Notes: generated by a model not told the origin, from the letters alone. Positions 1 through 9,456 are shown, counted from the first letter of the stretch. The stretch: 26,309 nt of DNA from CAYVQE01 sp964633205 (GCA_964633205.1 CAZWFN010000087.1:1-26309), one strand, 5' to 3'. A program made the numbers and translations.

Positions 1-1227
<1,227 letters not shown>

Positions 1228-1247
1228 CCCTTCCAACGGATCGGCGC

Positions 1248-2501
1248 TCAAGCGCTCTCGGCGTGATGGTCGAACAAGAGGATGGGCTTCTCCTTGCGCT
1301 CGATCACGTCTCCGTTGACAACCACCTCCCGTATATCGCCCTGGGAGGGGATCTCGTACATCAGGTCCAGCATGGCGTTCTCCAGAATGGAGCGCAGGCC
1401 ACGGGCCCCGGTCTTGCGGGCCAGCGCCTGGCGGGCCACCGCGCGCAATGCATCCTCGGTGAACCGCAACGCCACATCATCCATTTCGAACAGGCGAATG
1501 TACTGCTTGATCAGGGCATCCTTCGGCTTGACCAAAATGTCGAGCAGCATGTCCTCGTCCAGCTCGTGCAAGGTGGTCTTGACCGGCAGCCGCCCGATGA
1601 ACTCGGGGATCAGGCCGAACTGCAGCAGATCCTCGGGCTCGACCCGGGCCAGGATCTCGCCCAGGCTGCGCTCGACCTTGGCGCTCTCGCCGGCGGTGAA
1701 GCCGATGTCGTGCTCGCCCAGGCGGCGTTCGATGATCTGGCTCAGCCCGTCGAAGGCGCCGCCGCAGATGAACAGGATGTTGGTGGTGTCGACCGGCAGA
1801 AACTCCTGCTGCGGGTGCTTGCGCCCGCCCTTGGGCGGCACGTTGGCCACCGTGCCCTCGATGATCTTCAGCAGGGCCTGCTGCACCCCCTCACCCGAGA
1901 CATCGCGGGTGATCGAGGGGTTTTCGCTCTTGCGCGACACCTTGTCGATCTCGTCGATGTAGACGATACCGTGGCTGGCGCGCTCGACGTCCTGGTCGGC
2001 CGAGTGCAGCAGGTTGACGATGATGTTCTCGACATCCTCGCCCACGTAGCCGGCCTCGGTGAAGGTGGTGGCATCGACGATGGTGAACGGCACCTGCAGG
2101 TAGCGGGCCAGGGTGCGGGCCAGCAAGGTCTTGCCGGTGCCGGTCGGGCCGATCAGCAGGATGTTGGACTTCTGCAGCTCGACCTCGTCGACCACGCCGC
2201 GGGTGGCCACCCGCTGGTAGTGGTTGTGCACCGCCACGCTGAGCACCTTCTTGGCCAGCTCCTGGCCGATGACGTAGTGATCGAGCTCGGCTTTGATCTC
2301 GGAGGGCTTGGGCACCACCATGCGGCCCTCGGCACCGTCGCGCTCGAGCTCCTCGTCGATGATCTCGTTGCACAACGCGATGCACTCGTCGCAGATGTAC
2401 ACCGTGGGCCCGGCGATCAGCTTGCGCACCTCGCGCTGGCCCTTGCCGCAAAAGGAGCAGGACAAGAAATCGGGCGGTCCCTTCTGACCTTCGTCGCTCA
2501 C
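1248..2501 (-). CDS. clpX: ClpX, ATPase subunit of the ClpXP protease
   Basis: Hexameric AAA+ unfoldase that recognises tagged proteins and feeds them into ClpP. The 417 residues carry the N-terminal zinc-binding domain (C15, C18, C37, C40), Walker A GPTGTGKT at 118-125, the pore-loop GYVG at 151-154, Walker B IVYIDEID at 179-186, and the sensor-2 motif RKTGARGLRSI near the C-terminus. Length is normal for the family. The start is a GTG at 2501, preceded by GGGAG at about 8 bases. The shine-dalgarno region overlaps the clpP stop, 13 bases upstream. The position between clpP and lon is the classical arrangement and implies co-transcription from the tig promoter. Confidence 0.98.
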   Translation of the reverse strand: MSDEGQKGPPDFLSCSFCGKGQREVRKLIAGPTVYICDECIALCNEIIDEELERDGAEGRMVVPKPSEIKAELDHYVIGQELAKKVLSVAVHNHYQRVATRGVVDEVELQKSNILLIGPTGTGKTLLARTLARYLQVPFTIVDATTFTEAGYVGEDVENIIVNLLHSADQDVERASHGIVYIDEIDKVSRKSENPSITRDVSGEGVQQALLKIIEGTVANVPPKGGRKHPQQEFLPVDTTNILFICGGAFDGLSQIIERRLGEHDIGFTAGESAKVERSLGEILARVEPEDLLQFGLIPEFIGRLPVKTTLHELDEDMLLDILVKPKDALIKQYIRLFEMDDVALRFTEDALRAVARQALARKTGARGLRSILENAMLDLMYEIPSQGDIREVVVNGDVIERKEKPILLFDHHAESA

Positions 2502-2514
2502 AGCAGCGGCTCCC

Positions 2515-3117
2515 TCACTTGGCCTCTTGTTCCTTGGGCTTGCGCTTGACCACCTCGTCGACCACCCCGTACTCCACCGACGCCTCGGCGTCCATGAAGA
2601 AGTCGCGGTCGGTGTCGCGGGCGATGGTGGCGATGTCCTGGCCGGTGTGATCGGCCAGGATCTGGTTCAGGATGACCTTCAAGCGCAGGATTTCCTTGGT
2701 CTGGATCTCGATGTCCGAGGCCTGGCCGGTCACCCCGCCCAGCGGCTGGTGGATCATGATCCGGGCGTGGGGCAGACAGAAGCGTTTGCCCTTGCTGCCG
2801 GCCGCCAGCAGCACCGCGCCCATGCTCGACGCCTGCCCCATGCAGATGGTCGACACGTCGCAGCGCACGTACTGCATGGTGTCGTAGATGGCCAGCCCGG
2901 CGGATACGCCTCCGCCCGGCGAGTTGACGTACAGGTTGATGTCCTTGTCCGGATCCTCGCTCTCCAGAAAGAGCATCTGGGCGATGGCCAGGTTGGCCAC
3001 GTCGTCGTCGATCGCCGTGCCCAGAAAAACGATTCGGTCCTTGAGCAGGCGCGAGAAGATGTCATAGGCCCGCTCGCCGCGGTGGGATTGCTCGACTACG
3101 ATGGGTACCAGGGTCAT
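2515..3117 (-). CDS. clpP: ClpP, proteolytic subunit of Clp protease
   Basis: Serine peptidase that forms the double heptameric chamber working with ClpX. It is 200 residues, the usual length. The catalytic triad is visible: Ser98 in GQASSMG, His123 in RIMIHQPLGG and Asp172 in DTDRDFFM. The oligomerisation and substrate-channel signature NSPGGGVSAGLAIYD is at 65-79. Its ATG overlaps the stop of tig (ATGA at 3114-3117), so translation of the two is probably coupled. The N-terminal propeptide seems very short, with MTLVPIVVEQSHRGERAYDI matching the mature N-terminus of other ClpPs. Confidence 0.98.
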   Translation of the reverse strand: MTLVPIVVEQSHRGERAYDIFSRLLKDRIVFLGTAIDDDVANLAIAQMLFLESEDPDKDINLYVNSPGGGVSAGLAIYDTMQYVRCDVSTICMGQASSMGAVLLAAGSKGKRFCLPHARIMIHQPLGGVTGQASDIEIQTKEILRLKVILNQILADHTGQDIATIARDTDRDFFMDAEASVEYGVVDEVVKRKPKEQEAK

Positions 3118-4478
3118 TGGGAATCTCCAGCGGGCGGGTTGCTACCGTCGGTGCTCGTCTCGGGCGTGCTCGCATCTGGCTGCCCACTGCCAGCCGCCGG
3201 TTTCATCTTAGACAGTTCCATCAGATGTTCAACCACCTTTTCGCGGCGCAGGCTGATCTCCAGCTCCCGCTTGCGGCCCTCATCGGCATACAGCGCCTTG
3301 AGTTGAGCCAGGTTTTGGCCGCTCTTGGCGGCCACCTGCTCCAGGTGCCGGTCGAGGTCGGCCGCGGCGATCGAGATGCCCTCCTTGTCGGCCACCGCAT
3401 CGAGCAGCAGCGACGAGGCCACCTCGCGCTCGGCCCGCGGCTCGAGGTCGGCGAACATCTTCTGGCTGTACTCCTGGATCTTGTCCGGCGGCACACCCTG
3501 CATGCGCAGCACGCCTTGCAGCTCCTGGATCATGGCCGCCTTCTGCCGCTCGACCAGCGCCGGCGGCACCGGAAAGGGGTTGGCCGCGATCAGCTGATCG
3601 ATCAGCTTGGTCTTGGCGTCGCGTTCGGCCTTGTTGACCAGGCCCTCGCGCAAGCGGCGCTCGACCATGGCCCGCACGTCGGCGGCCGTCTCGACGTCCT
3701 TCTCGCCCAGATCCTTGGCAAAGTCATCGTTGAGCTCGGGCAGCTCGCGCGTCTTGAGCGCCTCGAGCTCGACCTCGAAGTGCACGGTCTTGCCGGCGAC
3801 CGACTCGGGCACGTTCTCGGTCGGGAACTCCAAGTCGAACTCCTTGCGCTCGCCGACCTGCATGCCGATGACCTGATCGTCGAACCCGGTCACGGTGTTG
3901 CCGGCGCCCAGCACCACTTCGTGGCTCTTCTTCTCGCCGCCCTCCAGCGGAACACCGTCACGGCTGGCGCGGTAGCCCAGGATGGCCACATCGCCCTTGC
4001 GCGCCTCGTCGCGCTCGATGGGCACCAGCACCGCCCGCGCCTCGCGCAGCCGATCGATCTCCTCGGCGATCATCTCCTCGTCCGGCTCGGCTTGCTCCAC
4101 GGCCACGTCGAAGCCGGAGATCTGCTTCAGCTCCACGGCCGGTTGGACCTCGACCTTGGCGCTGAAAGCGTAGGGCTCACCCTCGCGCAGCGCACCGGTG
4201 TCGAGCTCGGGCTGGGCCACCGGCTGGATGCCGTTTTGGATGAGCACCGCCTCGTAGGCCTCCTGGATCAACCGCGACTGCACGTCGGCGCGCACCTGGT
4301 TGCCGAAACGCTGGCGCAGCACGTTGCGCGGGACCTTGCCCTTGCGGAAGCCCTTGAGCTGGACTCTCTTGGCCAACTTGCCGTACTCACGATCGAGTTC
4401 TTCGGCCACCATGTCCCAGGGCAGCTCCACGGAAATGGTGCGGTGCAACGGGTCGGGTTGTTCGATGTGGGTCTTCAT
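3114..4478 (-). CDS. tig: Trigger factor, ribosome-associated chaperone
   Basis: Chaperone that binds ribosomal protein L23 at the polypeptide exit and shelters nascent chains. The 454 residues show the ribosome-binding signature GFRKGKVP at 43-50, an FKBP-type peptidyl-prolyl isomerase domain in the middle (VVLGAGNTVTGFDDQVIGMQVGE) and the helical C-terminal chaperone arms. A longer open frame exists upstream to 4769, but it would pass through the tRNA-Leu gene. The ATG at 4478 has GAGGAG at about 5 bases and begins where family similarity begins. The C-terminus ends in a Ser/Thr/Pro-rich tail (about 25 residues) that looks disordered. It is the first gene of the tig-clpP-clpX-lon cluster. 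Confidence 0.97.
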   Translation of the reverse strand: MKTHIEQPDPLHRTISVELPWDMVAEELDREYGKLAKRVQLKGFRKGKVPRNVLRQRFGNQVRADVQSRLIQEAYEAVLIQNGIQPVAQPELDTGALREGEPYAFSAKVEVQPAVELKQISGFDVAVEQAEPDEEMIAEEIDRLREARAVLVPIERDEARKGDVAILGYRASRDGVPLEGGEKKSHEVVLGAGNTVTGFDDQVIGMQVGERKEFDLEFPTENVPESVAGKTVHFEVELEALKTRELPELNDDFAKDLGEKDVETAADVRAMVERRLREGLVNKAERDAKTKLIDQLIAANPFPVPPALVERQKAAMIQELQGVLRMQGVPPDKIQEYSQKMFADLEPRAEREVASSLLLDAVADKEGISIAAADLDRHLEQVAAKSGQNLAQLKALYADEGRKRELEISLRREKVVEHLMELSKMKPAAGSGQPDASTPETSTDGSNPPAGDSQ

Positions 4479-4731
4479 GCTCTCCTCGCTAGAGGCTGAC
4501 GTTCTTGCCATACCGGACACGGCCTGCGGCTGCGGGCGGTGGCTGTCGAGGTCCATCTTGCGCAGCCCGCTCCACAAAATCAACCGCCGACCAACCGTTT
4601 TTCCCGACCGGGGTCCGGGCGCTGCGGCTGGCCGCCGCGTCCGGGCCCAGCCGGTCAATCCGATCATCCCGGGCCACACGTAAAGACCGGCCTCGACGCC
4701 CTTTTTACGGTCCCCGGTCGCCGGACCGCCA

Positions 4732-4812
4732 TGCGAGAGGGGGGACTCGAACCCCCACGGCCAGGCCACAGGATCCTAAATCCTGCGCGTCTACCAGTTC
4801 CGCCACTCTCGC
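4732..4812 (-). tRNA. tRNA-Leu (anticodon UAG)
   Basis: Read on the minus strand, the acceptor stem GCGAGAG pairs with CTCTCGC. The anticodon stem-loop CAGGA-TTTAGGA-TCCTG exposes TAG. There is a class II long variable arm, and the T arm is GGGGG-TTCGAGT-CCCCC. The discriminator is A, as expected for leucine. No CCA is encoded, so a CCA-adding enzyme is needed. It lies upstream of tig on the same strand. Confidence 0.96.
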
Positions 4813-4884
4813 GCCAACCGGCCCCGATCGAGCCGCAGTTTTGCCACGAAACCGCACAGATGTCCAATCCCCGGGGCGCGATGC

Positions 4885-4913
4885 TGGACAGCGCGGCCCA
4901 GGGGGTCTATACC
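4885..4913 (+). promoter_or_regulatory. Probable sigma-70 promoter of tRNA-Pro
   Basis: TGGACA (4885-4890), a 17-base spacer and TATACC (4908-4913). The predicted start is near 4920, about 27 bases before the mature tRNA. The call rests on motif match and spacing only. Confidence 0.6.
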
Positions 4914-4946
4914 ATTGCCCCGCGCTGCCGGTTCGGCATCCGTCGG

Positions 4947-5021
4947 CGGGGCGTAGCGCAGCCTGGTTAGCGCGCCTGCCTTGGGAGCAGGAGGTCGGCG
5001 GTTCGAATCCGCCCGCCCCGA
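4947..5021 (+). tRNA. tRNA-Pro (anticodon UGG)
   Basis: Acceptor CGGGGCG pairs with CGCCCCG. Anticodon arm CCTGC-CTTGGGA-GCAGG exposes TGG. T arm is GGCGG-TTCGAAT-CCGCC, and the discriminator is A. CCA is not encoded. It is divergent from tRNA-Leu and lies 30 bases before the next gene. Confidence 0.97.
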
Positions 5022-5051
5022 TCGCATCATCTGAACCGGGAGCCTGGATCG

Positions 5052-6674
5052 GTGGAAGCGCAGACCGATGCCGCGCCGCGCCGCCGGCCGCGGCTGCACT
5101 GGTTGGTGCTGGCCGCGGTGGCGGTGGCGTTGGCCCTGCTGCGGGTGGGACCGGTGCTCACCACCAGCCCGCCGCAGCCCGACCAGGTCTTTCTGGGCTT
5201 TGCCTACTCCATCGAGGACAGCCTGCAGTACGCCGATTTCGTGGCCCAGGTGCGCGACCACGACCGGCTGCTGCTGGCCAACCGGTTCAGCCTCGAGCAG
5301 CAGGATCCGCGGCTGATCCTGCTGCCCATCTGGCTGATCGGCCAGCTGGCCGCCCTGCTGGGCCTCAGCGTGGCGGCGGCCTGGGCCCTGGCCCAGGCGC
5401 TGCTGATCATCGGCTTCGTCTTCGTGCTGGACTGGCTGCTGGGCCGCTTCTTCCCGCGGCCGGGCCAACGCCTGTTCGCCAGCCTGTTCATCTTGCTGGC
5501 CGGCGGGCTGGACGGCTGGGTGGTGCTGGTGGGCGATGCCTGGCCCGAGCACTGGGCGGCGGTGCTCAAACGCGATCTGTGGCCGGTGCTGGGCTGGACG
5601 CCCTATATGGCCATGTACAACCCGCTCTACCTGGCCGGCTGGCTCGGGCTGCTGGGCTGGCTGGGCCTGGCCCTGCTGGCGCTGGAACGCCGCTGGTGGG
5701 CGGCCGTGGCGGCGGCCGCCGGACTGGTGCCGCTGTACCTGATCCACGCCTACGACGCGGTGGTGGCCGCCGGCGCGCTGGCGCTGGCGCCGCTGCAAGC
5801 GCTGCTGCTGCGGCTGGACGGCCGCGGGGCGCTGCGGCTGGCCGGCCCGGCGGCGCTGGGGCTTGCCGGCGCGGCCGGGGTGGCGGCCATCGTCCTGTGG
5901 CAGGCAGGCGATCCGCTGTTCGCCCGCGTCGCCGCCGCCGGCCACTCGGGCCTGTTCGTCTCACCGCTGATCTGGCTGCTGGGCTTCGGCGGCATCCTGC
6001 TGGCCGCCTGCTACGGCATGCGGCGGCTGGCCCGGCCGGGCGCCCGCCCGGCGCTGCTGTTCGGCTGGCTGGTGACCAGCGCCGGACTGAGCTTCGCGCC
6101 GGTGTTCGAGGGACGCCACTTCCTCTACTTCGTCTCGCTGCCGCTGGGTGTGCTGGCGGTCGACGGGCTGTGGTGGCTGGCCGGACGGCTGCGGCCGGCG
6201 CGGCGACACTGGTGGTGGATCGGTCTGCTGGCGGTGTTGGTGTTCGGCAACTCGCTGGTGCGGGTGACCGTGCGCGCCTTCTCACACCCGCAGCGCGACG
6301 CGCGCATGTTCGTCACCACCGGCGAGCTGCGGGTGGCTTCGGCGCTGCGCGACCTGCCGCCCGGCGGGGTGCTGGCCTCGCGGGTCAGCTGCAACTGGCT
6401 GCCGCACCGCGCCGACCACCCCTGCGTCATGGGCCACTGGTTTTTGAGCCCCGACATGGGGCGCCAGATGGCCATGTTGCGGCGGCTGGTCGCTCCAGCC
6501 ACGCCGCCGGCTGAACGCGATCGCATCCTGGCGGCCTTCGGGGCCCGCTACCTGTTCTGGGGTCCGCGCGAGGAGGCGCTGGGGGTGCGCCCGCGCACCG
6601 AGCGGGTGGAGTTGCTGCCGTTGGTGCGCCACGGCCGCGCCTTTTTGCTCGAGATCCGCCTGCCCGAGCGATGA
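5052..6674 (+). CDS. Polytopic membrane protein, GT-C glycosyltransferase-like
   Basis: A 540-residue integral membrane protein with about ten or more hydrophobic segments. One N-terminal helix (residues about 17-35) is followed by a periplasm-sized loop containing acidic residues (DQVFLGFAYSIEDSLQYADF) and then dense membrane helices. The last 60 residues form a soluble tail ending in YLFWGPREEALG...ELLPLVRHGRAFLLEIRL. That tail pattern is typical of GT-C-fold transferases that use lipid-linked sugars. Catalysis is therefore an inference: no substrate can be named and the loop residues are not a perfect match to a known family. The start is a GTG with GGGAG about 8-10 bases upstream. It stands alone between tRNA-Pro and the promoter of the AAA+ gene. 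Confidence 0.8.
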   Translation: MEAQTDAAPRRRPRLHWLVLAAVAVALALLRVGPVLTTSPPQPDQVFLGFAYSIEDSLQYADFVAQVRDHDRLLLANRFSLEQQDPRLILLPIWLIGQLAALLGLSVAAAWALAQALLIIGFVFVLDWLLGRFFPRPGQRLFASLFILLAGGLDGWVVLVGDAWPEHWAAVLKRDLWPVLGWTPYMAMYNPLYLAGWLGLLGWLGLALLALERRWWAAVAAAAGLVPLYLIHAYDAVVAAGALALAPLQALLLRLDGRGALRLAGPAALGLAGAAGVAAIVLWQAGDPLFARVAAAGHSGLFVSPLIWLLGFGGILLAACYGMRRLARPGARPALLFGWLVTSAGLSFAPVFEGRHFLYFVSLPLGVLAVDGLWWLAGRLRPARRHWWWIGLLAVLVFGNSLVRVTVRAFSHPQRDARMFVTTGELRVASALRDLPPGGVLASRVSCNWLPHRADHPCVMGHWFLSPDMGRQMAMLRRLVAPATPPAERDRILAAFGARYLFWGPREEALGVRPRTERVELLPLVRHGRAFLLEIRLPER

Positions 6675-6684
6675 AAACGGCTGT

Positions 6685-6714
6685 TTGACAGGCCCTGCGG
6701 CGGCTGTCTAAGGT
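6685..6714 (+). promoter_or_regulatory. Probable sigma-70 promoter for the AAA+ ATPase gene
   Basis: TTGACA at 6685-6690, an 18-base spacer and TAAGGT at 6709-6714. It lies just downstream of the preceding stop codon and about 75 bases before the ATG at 6791. The perfect -35 box stands out in this GC-rich context. Confidence 0.5.
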
Positions 6715-6790
6715 GGGGCCCTGGCGCGACTCGGGGGATCGTGGGCAGCGCAGCAACGCGGCAAGCGCTCGCGTGGGAGGCGATCCGATC

Positions 6791-8227
6791 ATGGGCGAGG
6801 GATTCAACTTCGACGAAGACGGCGGCGCGGAAGAAGGCGCCGAGGCCACCTGTATCGGAGTCAACCCGACCATCTCGCCGCGCACCGCGCCGGCGCCGCA
6901 GCATCAACCCGAGGCCGCCGGGCCGGCCAAGCGGGGCAAGGCCAAGGCGCGCGCCGCCGAGCCCGAGGTGCCACGCTTCTTTCCCAAGCAGCCGCGTTCG
7001 TTCGAGGAGACAGGGCTGAGCCCGTCCTACATCGAGGAGCTGTGCCTGAAGCACCTTTTCCAGGCCGGTGAGCTGCAGGGCTCGGAGATCATGCGCCGGC
7101 TGTGCCTGCCGGGCGGGCTGATCGAGAAGGTCATGAGCCGGCTGCGCAAGTCGAAGTATGTCGAGGTCAAGGGCACGGGCGGCGGCGGGGTGGGCCGCAG
7201 CGGCATGATCTTCTCGATCACCAAGCTGGGCCTGGATTACGTCGAACACGCCATGCAGCGCGACCGCTACATCGGCCCGGCGCCGGTGCCCTACGGGGCC
7301 TACCTGGAGGCGGTGGCCGCCCAGACCATCCGCGGCAACCAGCTGCGCCGGGCCGACCTGCAGCCGCACTTCGAGGATCTGGTGCTCGACGACGGCGTCT
7401 TCGATGCCATCGGTCCGGCGATGAACAGCGGCCAGGCGCTGTTCTTCTACGGCCCGCCGGGCAACGGCAAGACCGCCATCTGCCAGCGCATGACCAACTG
7501 CTTCGGCGGACGCGTGTACATCCCGCATGCGGTGATCGTCGACGACTTCATCATCAAGATCTTCGACGAGACCATCCACGTGCCGGTGCCCGAGCAGGGC
7601 AGCCTGGGCTCGGATCACCGCTGGGTGCGCTGCGAACGGCCGATGGTGGTGGTCGGCGGCGAGCTGATGCTGCACGACCTCGACCTGTCCTACTCGTCCG
7701 AAGTGAAGTACTACGAGGCGCCGTTCCAGACCAAGGCCAACAACGGCATGCTGCTGATCGACGACTTCGGCCGGCAGAAGGTCTCGCCCAGAGACCTGCT
7801 CAACCGCTGGATCGTGCCGCTGGAGAGCGAGGTCGACTACCTGTCGATGCACACCGGCAAGAAGCTCAAGGTGCCCTTCGACGTATTCGTCACCTTCTCG
7901 ACCAACCTGGATCCCGAGGAACTGGTCGACGCGGCCTTCATGCGCCGGGTGCCGTACAAGCTCGAGGTGACGCGACCCGACGTCAAGCTGTTCGGTCTGA
8001 TCTTCCAGCGCGAGTGCAAGATGCGGGGCATCCCGTGGGACGCCAACATGTTCCGCTACCTGGTGCGCACCCACTACCAGCCGCACAACCGCCACTACAA
8101 CGCCTGCGAACCGCGCGACCTGCTCAAGCAGGTGATCAACCTGTGCGCTTACCAGGGCATCGAGCCGAAGCTGAGCGAAGAGATCATCGATCGGGTGGTG
8201 GACAACTACTTCGTGCAGTTCGAGTGA
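6791..8227 (+). CDS. AAA+ ATPase with N-terminal winged-helix domain
   Basis: A 478-residue cytoplasmic ATPase. Residues 1-60 are acidic then Ala/Pro/Lys-rich and likely disordered. About 75-155 looks like a winged helix (SYIEELCLKHLFQAGELQGSEI...FSITKLGLDYVEHA). The AAA+ core follows, with Walker A GPPGNGKT at 221-228 and Walker B LLIDD at 321-325, separated by an unusually long insert rich in beta-strand residues. AAFMRR is a plausible arginine finger. The ATG at 6791 was chosen for GGGAGG ten bases upstream; an in-frame start exists at 6713 but overlaps the promoter. The family is annotated in many proteobacteria only as 'ATPase', and its partner is not established. It is followed 18 bases later by a secreted membrane-anchored protein, a likely operon mate. 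Confidence 0.88.
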   Translation: MGEGFNFDEDGGAEEGAEATCIGVNPTISPRTAPAPQHQPEAAGPAKRGKAKARAAEPEVPRFFPKQPRSFEETGLSPSYIEELCLKHLFQAGELQGSEIMRRLCLPGGLIEKVMSRLRKSKYVEVKGTGGGGVGRSGMIFSITKLGLDYVEHAMQRDRYIGPAPVPYGAYLEAVAAQTIRGNQLRRADLQPHFEDLVLDDGVFDAIGPAMNSGQALFFYGPPGNGKTAICQRMTNCFGGRVYIPHAVIVDDFIIKIFDETIHVPVPEQGSLGSDHRWVRCERPMVVVGGELMLHDLDLSYSSEVKYYEAPFQTKANNGMLLIDDFGRQKVSPRDLLNRWIVPLESEVDYLSMHTGKKLKVPFDVFVTFSTNLDPEELVDAAFMRRVPYKLEVTRPDVKLFGLIFQRECKMRGIPWDANMFRYLVRTHYQPHNRHYNACEPRDLLKQVINLCAYQGIEPKLSEEIIDRVVDNYFVQFE

Positions 8228-8245
8228 TCACGGCCGTCGCCGGTC

Positions 8246-9001
8246 ATGCGGGGGGGTGTGGCAGTGGGCAATAGGGCATTGATATCGATCCTGGCCGTCG
8301 GGCTGATCAGCGGCCCGGCCGCGGCCGAGACCTTCACCTCGGCCGCCCACGGCGCGGCCCTGGAGCTGCCGGCCGGCTGGCAGCAAGTGGACGAGCTGCC
8401 CAGCAGCAAGCACGTGTTGCTGGCGGTCGGCCCGCACGGCGAGCGCAGGATCCAGCTCATGATCCACCCGGCCGGCGGCGGGCCGGCCACGATCGACGAC
8501 GACTTCATCCGCGGCTTCGAGCAGGCGGCGCTCGAACAGCGCGGCGACGTTGCTCTGCAGCGGATCTCCGGGCGCAAGCTCGAGATCTCCGGCAGGCCGG
8601 GCTACGAGCTGGTCACCCGCGCCGAGCGGGCCGGCCAGCAACGGATTGTGGTCGGCCGGGTGCTGCCCGCCCACGGCCGCTACTACATTCTGCAGGGCAC
8701 GGCCCCGGGCGACGCGGCCCGGGACGCCCAGCTGATGAGCGCCCTCGGCTCCTTCCGCCTGACCGGCAAGCCAGAGAAATCGCTCGCGATCCGCAGCCTC
8801 GACGACGCCCCGGCCGAGACCGAGGAGCACAACCAGGCCTACGAGATCGGCCGCCTGGTCGGCCAGCTGTTCATCGTGGCGCTGATACTGGCCGTGCTCG
8901 GCTGGGCGCTGCAGCGGCGCAAGAAGGGCAAGGCCCGCGACGCATCCGCCCGCGACGCATCCGCCCGCGACGACAGCGGCCCCCGAGCGCCCGACCGTTG
9001 A
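8246..9001 (+). CDS. Secreted PsbP/DUF1795-like protein with C-terminal membrane anchor
   Basis: A 251-residue protein with an N-terminal signal peptide (hydrophobic stretch ending PAAAE). Its single extracytoplasmic domain reads like the PsbP/DUF1795 fold (LELPAGWQQVDE...RPGYELVTRAERAGQQRIVVGRVLPAHGRYYILQGTA...SALGSFRL). A transmembrane helix (LFIVALILAVLGWAL) and a basic tail come last. The tail contains a short tandem repeat, ASARD. ATG 8246 is given; GTG at 8264 with a G-run seven bases upstream is an alternative start that would give a cleaner signal peptide. The function is unknown. The tight linkage to the AAA+ gene suggests a shared envelope process (inference). Confidence 0.75.
   Translation: MRGGVAVGNRALISILAVGLISGPAAAETFTSAAHGAALELPAGWQQVDELPSSKHVLLAVGPHGERRIQLMIHPAGGGPATIDDDFIRGFEQAALEQRGDVALQRISGRKLEISGRPGYELVTRAERAGQQRIVVGRVLPAHGRYYILQGTAPGDAARDAQLMSALGSFRLTGKPEKSLAIRSLDDAPAETEEHNQAYEIGRLVGQLFIVALILAVLGWALQRRKKGKARDASARDASARDDSGPRAPDR
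8933..8973 (+). repeat. 15-bp tandem repeat inside a coding region
   Basis: The unit GCCCGCGACGCATCC occurs twice in full (8933-8947, 8948-8962), followed by a partial third copy. It encodes repeats of A-R-D-A-S at the cytoplasmic tail of the preceding protein. Copy number is likely to vary between strains. Confidence 0.85.
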
Positions 9002-9044
9002 CATCCCCCCGCCCGCATTGTATTCACAGCCCTGCCCGAAAGCT

Positions 9045-9118
9045 GCGCCTGTAGCTCAGTCGGATAGAGCAGCGGCCTTCTAAGCCGCGGGTCGGGGGTT
9101 CGATTCCTCCCAGGCGCG
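9045..9118 (+). tRNA. tRNA-Arg (anticodon UCU)
   Basis: Acceptor GCGCCTG pairs with CAGGCGC. Anticodon arm GCGGC-CTTCTAA-GCCGC exposes TCT. T arm is GGGGG-TTCGATT-CCTCC with one G-T pair, and the discriminator is G. No CCA is encoded. Its last 22 bases are reproduced downstream at 9335-9356 as part of a tandem repeat. Confidence 0.96.
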
Positions 9119-9455
9119 ATTTGGCAACCACACCCCGTCGCCGCACCAAAAGTGCNNNNNNNNNNNNNNNNNNNNNNNNNNNNNNNNNNNNNNNNNNNNN
9201 NNNNNNNNNNNNNNNNNNNNNNNNNNNNNNNNNNNNNNNNNNNNNNNNNNNNNNNTCCATCGTCACTGGCGCAGTGCCAGGCCATACAGCGGCGTGGGTG
9301 GCGTCTCCCAGCCACCCCGTCCGCTGTCGGTCCTGGTGCGATTCCTCCCAGGCGCGATTTGGCAACCACACCCCGTCGCCGCACCAAAAGTGCGCCGCCC
9401 TCCATCGTCACTGGCGCAGTGCCAGGCCATACAGCGGCGTGGGTGGCGTCTCCCA
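9101..9455 (+). repeat. 145-bp tandem repeats starting with the tRNA-Arg 3' end
   Basis: Bases 9101-9155 are identical to 9339-9393, and 9256-9310 are identical to 9401-9455. The second pair gives a period of 145. Each unit begins with the terminal 18 bases of the tRNA-Arg gene (22 with one mismatch). It also contains two hairpins: CTGGC-GCAGT-GCCAG and GGGTGGC-8-GCCACCC (9296-9317). The last copy stops after 9455, where a REP palindrome begins, so its second hairpin lacks the right arm. The array is interrupted by the assembly gap, so the copy number is unknown (two or more). No convincing protein is encoded. Confidence 0.9.
9156..9255. other. Assembly gap (100 N)
   Basis: Exactly 100 N, the conventional placeholder for a gap of unknown size. 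Comparison with the complete unit downstream shows that seven bases (as at 9394-9400) would join the two flanks in register. The real missing length should be 7 plus a multiple of 145. Confidence 0.97.
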
Positions 9456-9456
9456 C

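Noticed and set aside
4479..4769. N-terminal extension of trigger factor to 551 residues
   Set aside because: It would run through tRNA-Leu and lacks family similarity; ATG 4478 has a good ribosome site.
4505..6514. 669-residue plus-strand frame
   Set aside because: It crosses tRNA-Pro and overlaps the GT-C-like gene in another frame. Its translation is Arg/Ala/Gly-rich, as expected for a shadow.
9101..9356. attL/attR of an integrative element at tRNA-Arg
   Set aside because: The repeated tRNA end is only about 145 bases away once the gap is corrected. There is no integrase between the copies, and identity continues past the tRNA end, so tandem duplication is the better reading.
9101..9455. 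CRISPR array
   Set aside because: The whole 145-base unit is repeated, without short repeats alternating with unique spacers, and no cas genes are present.
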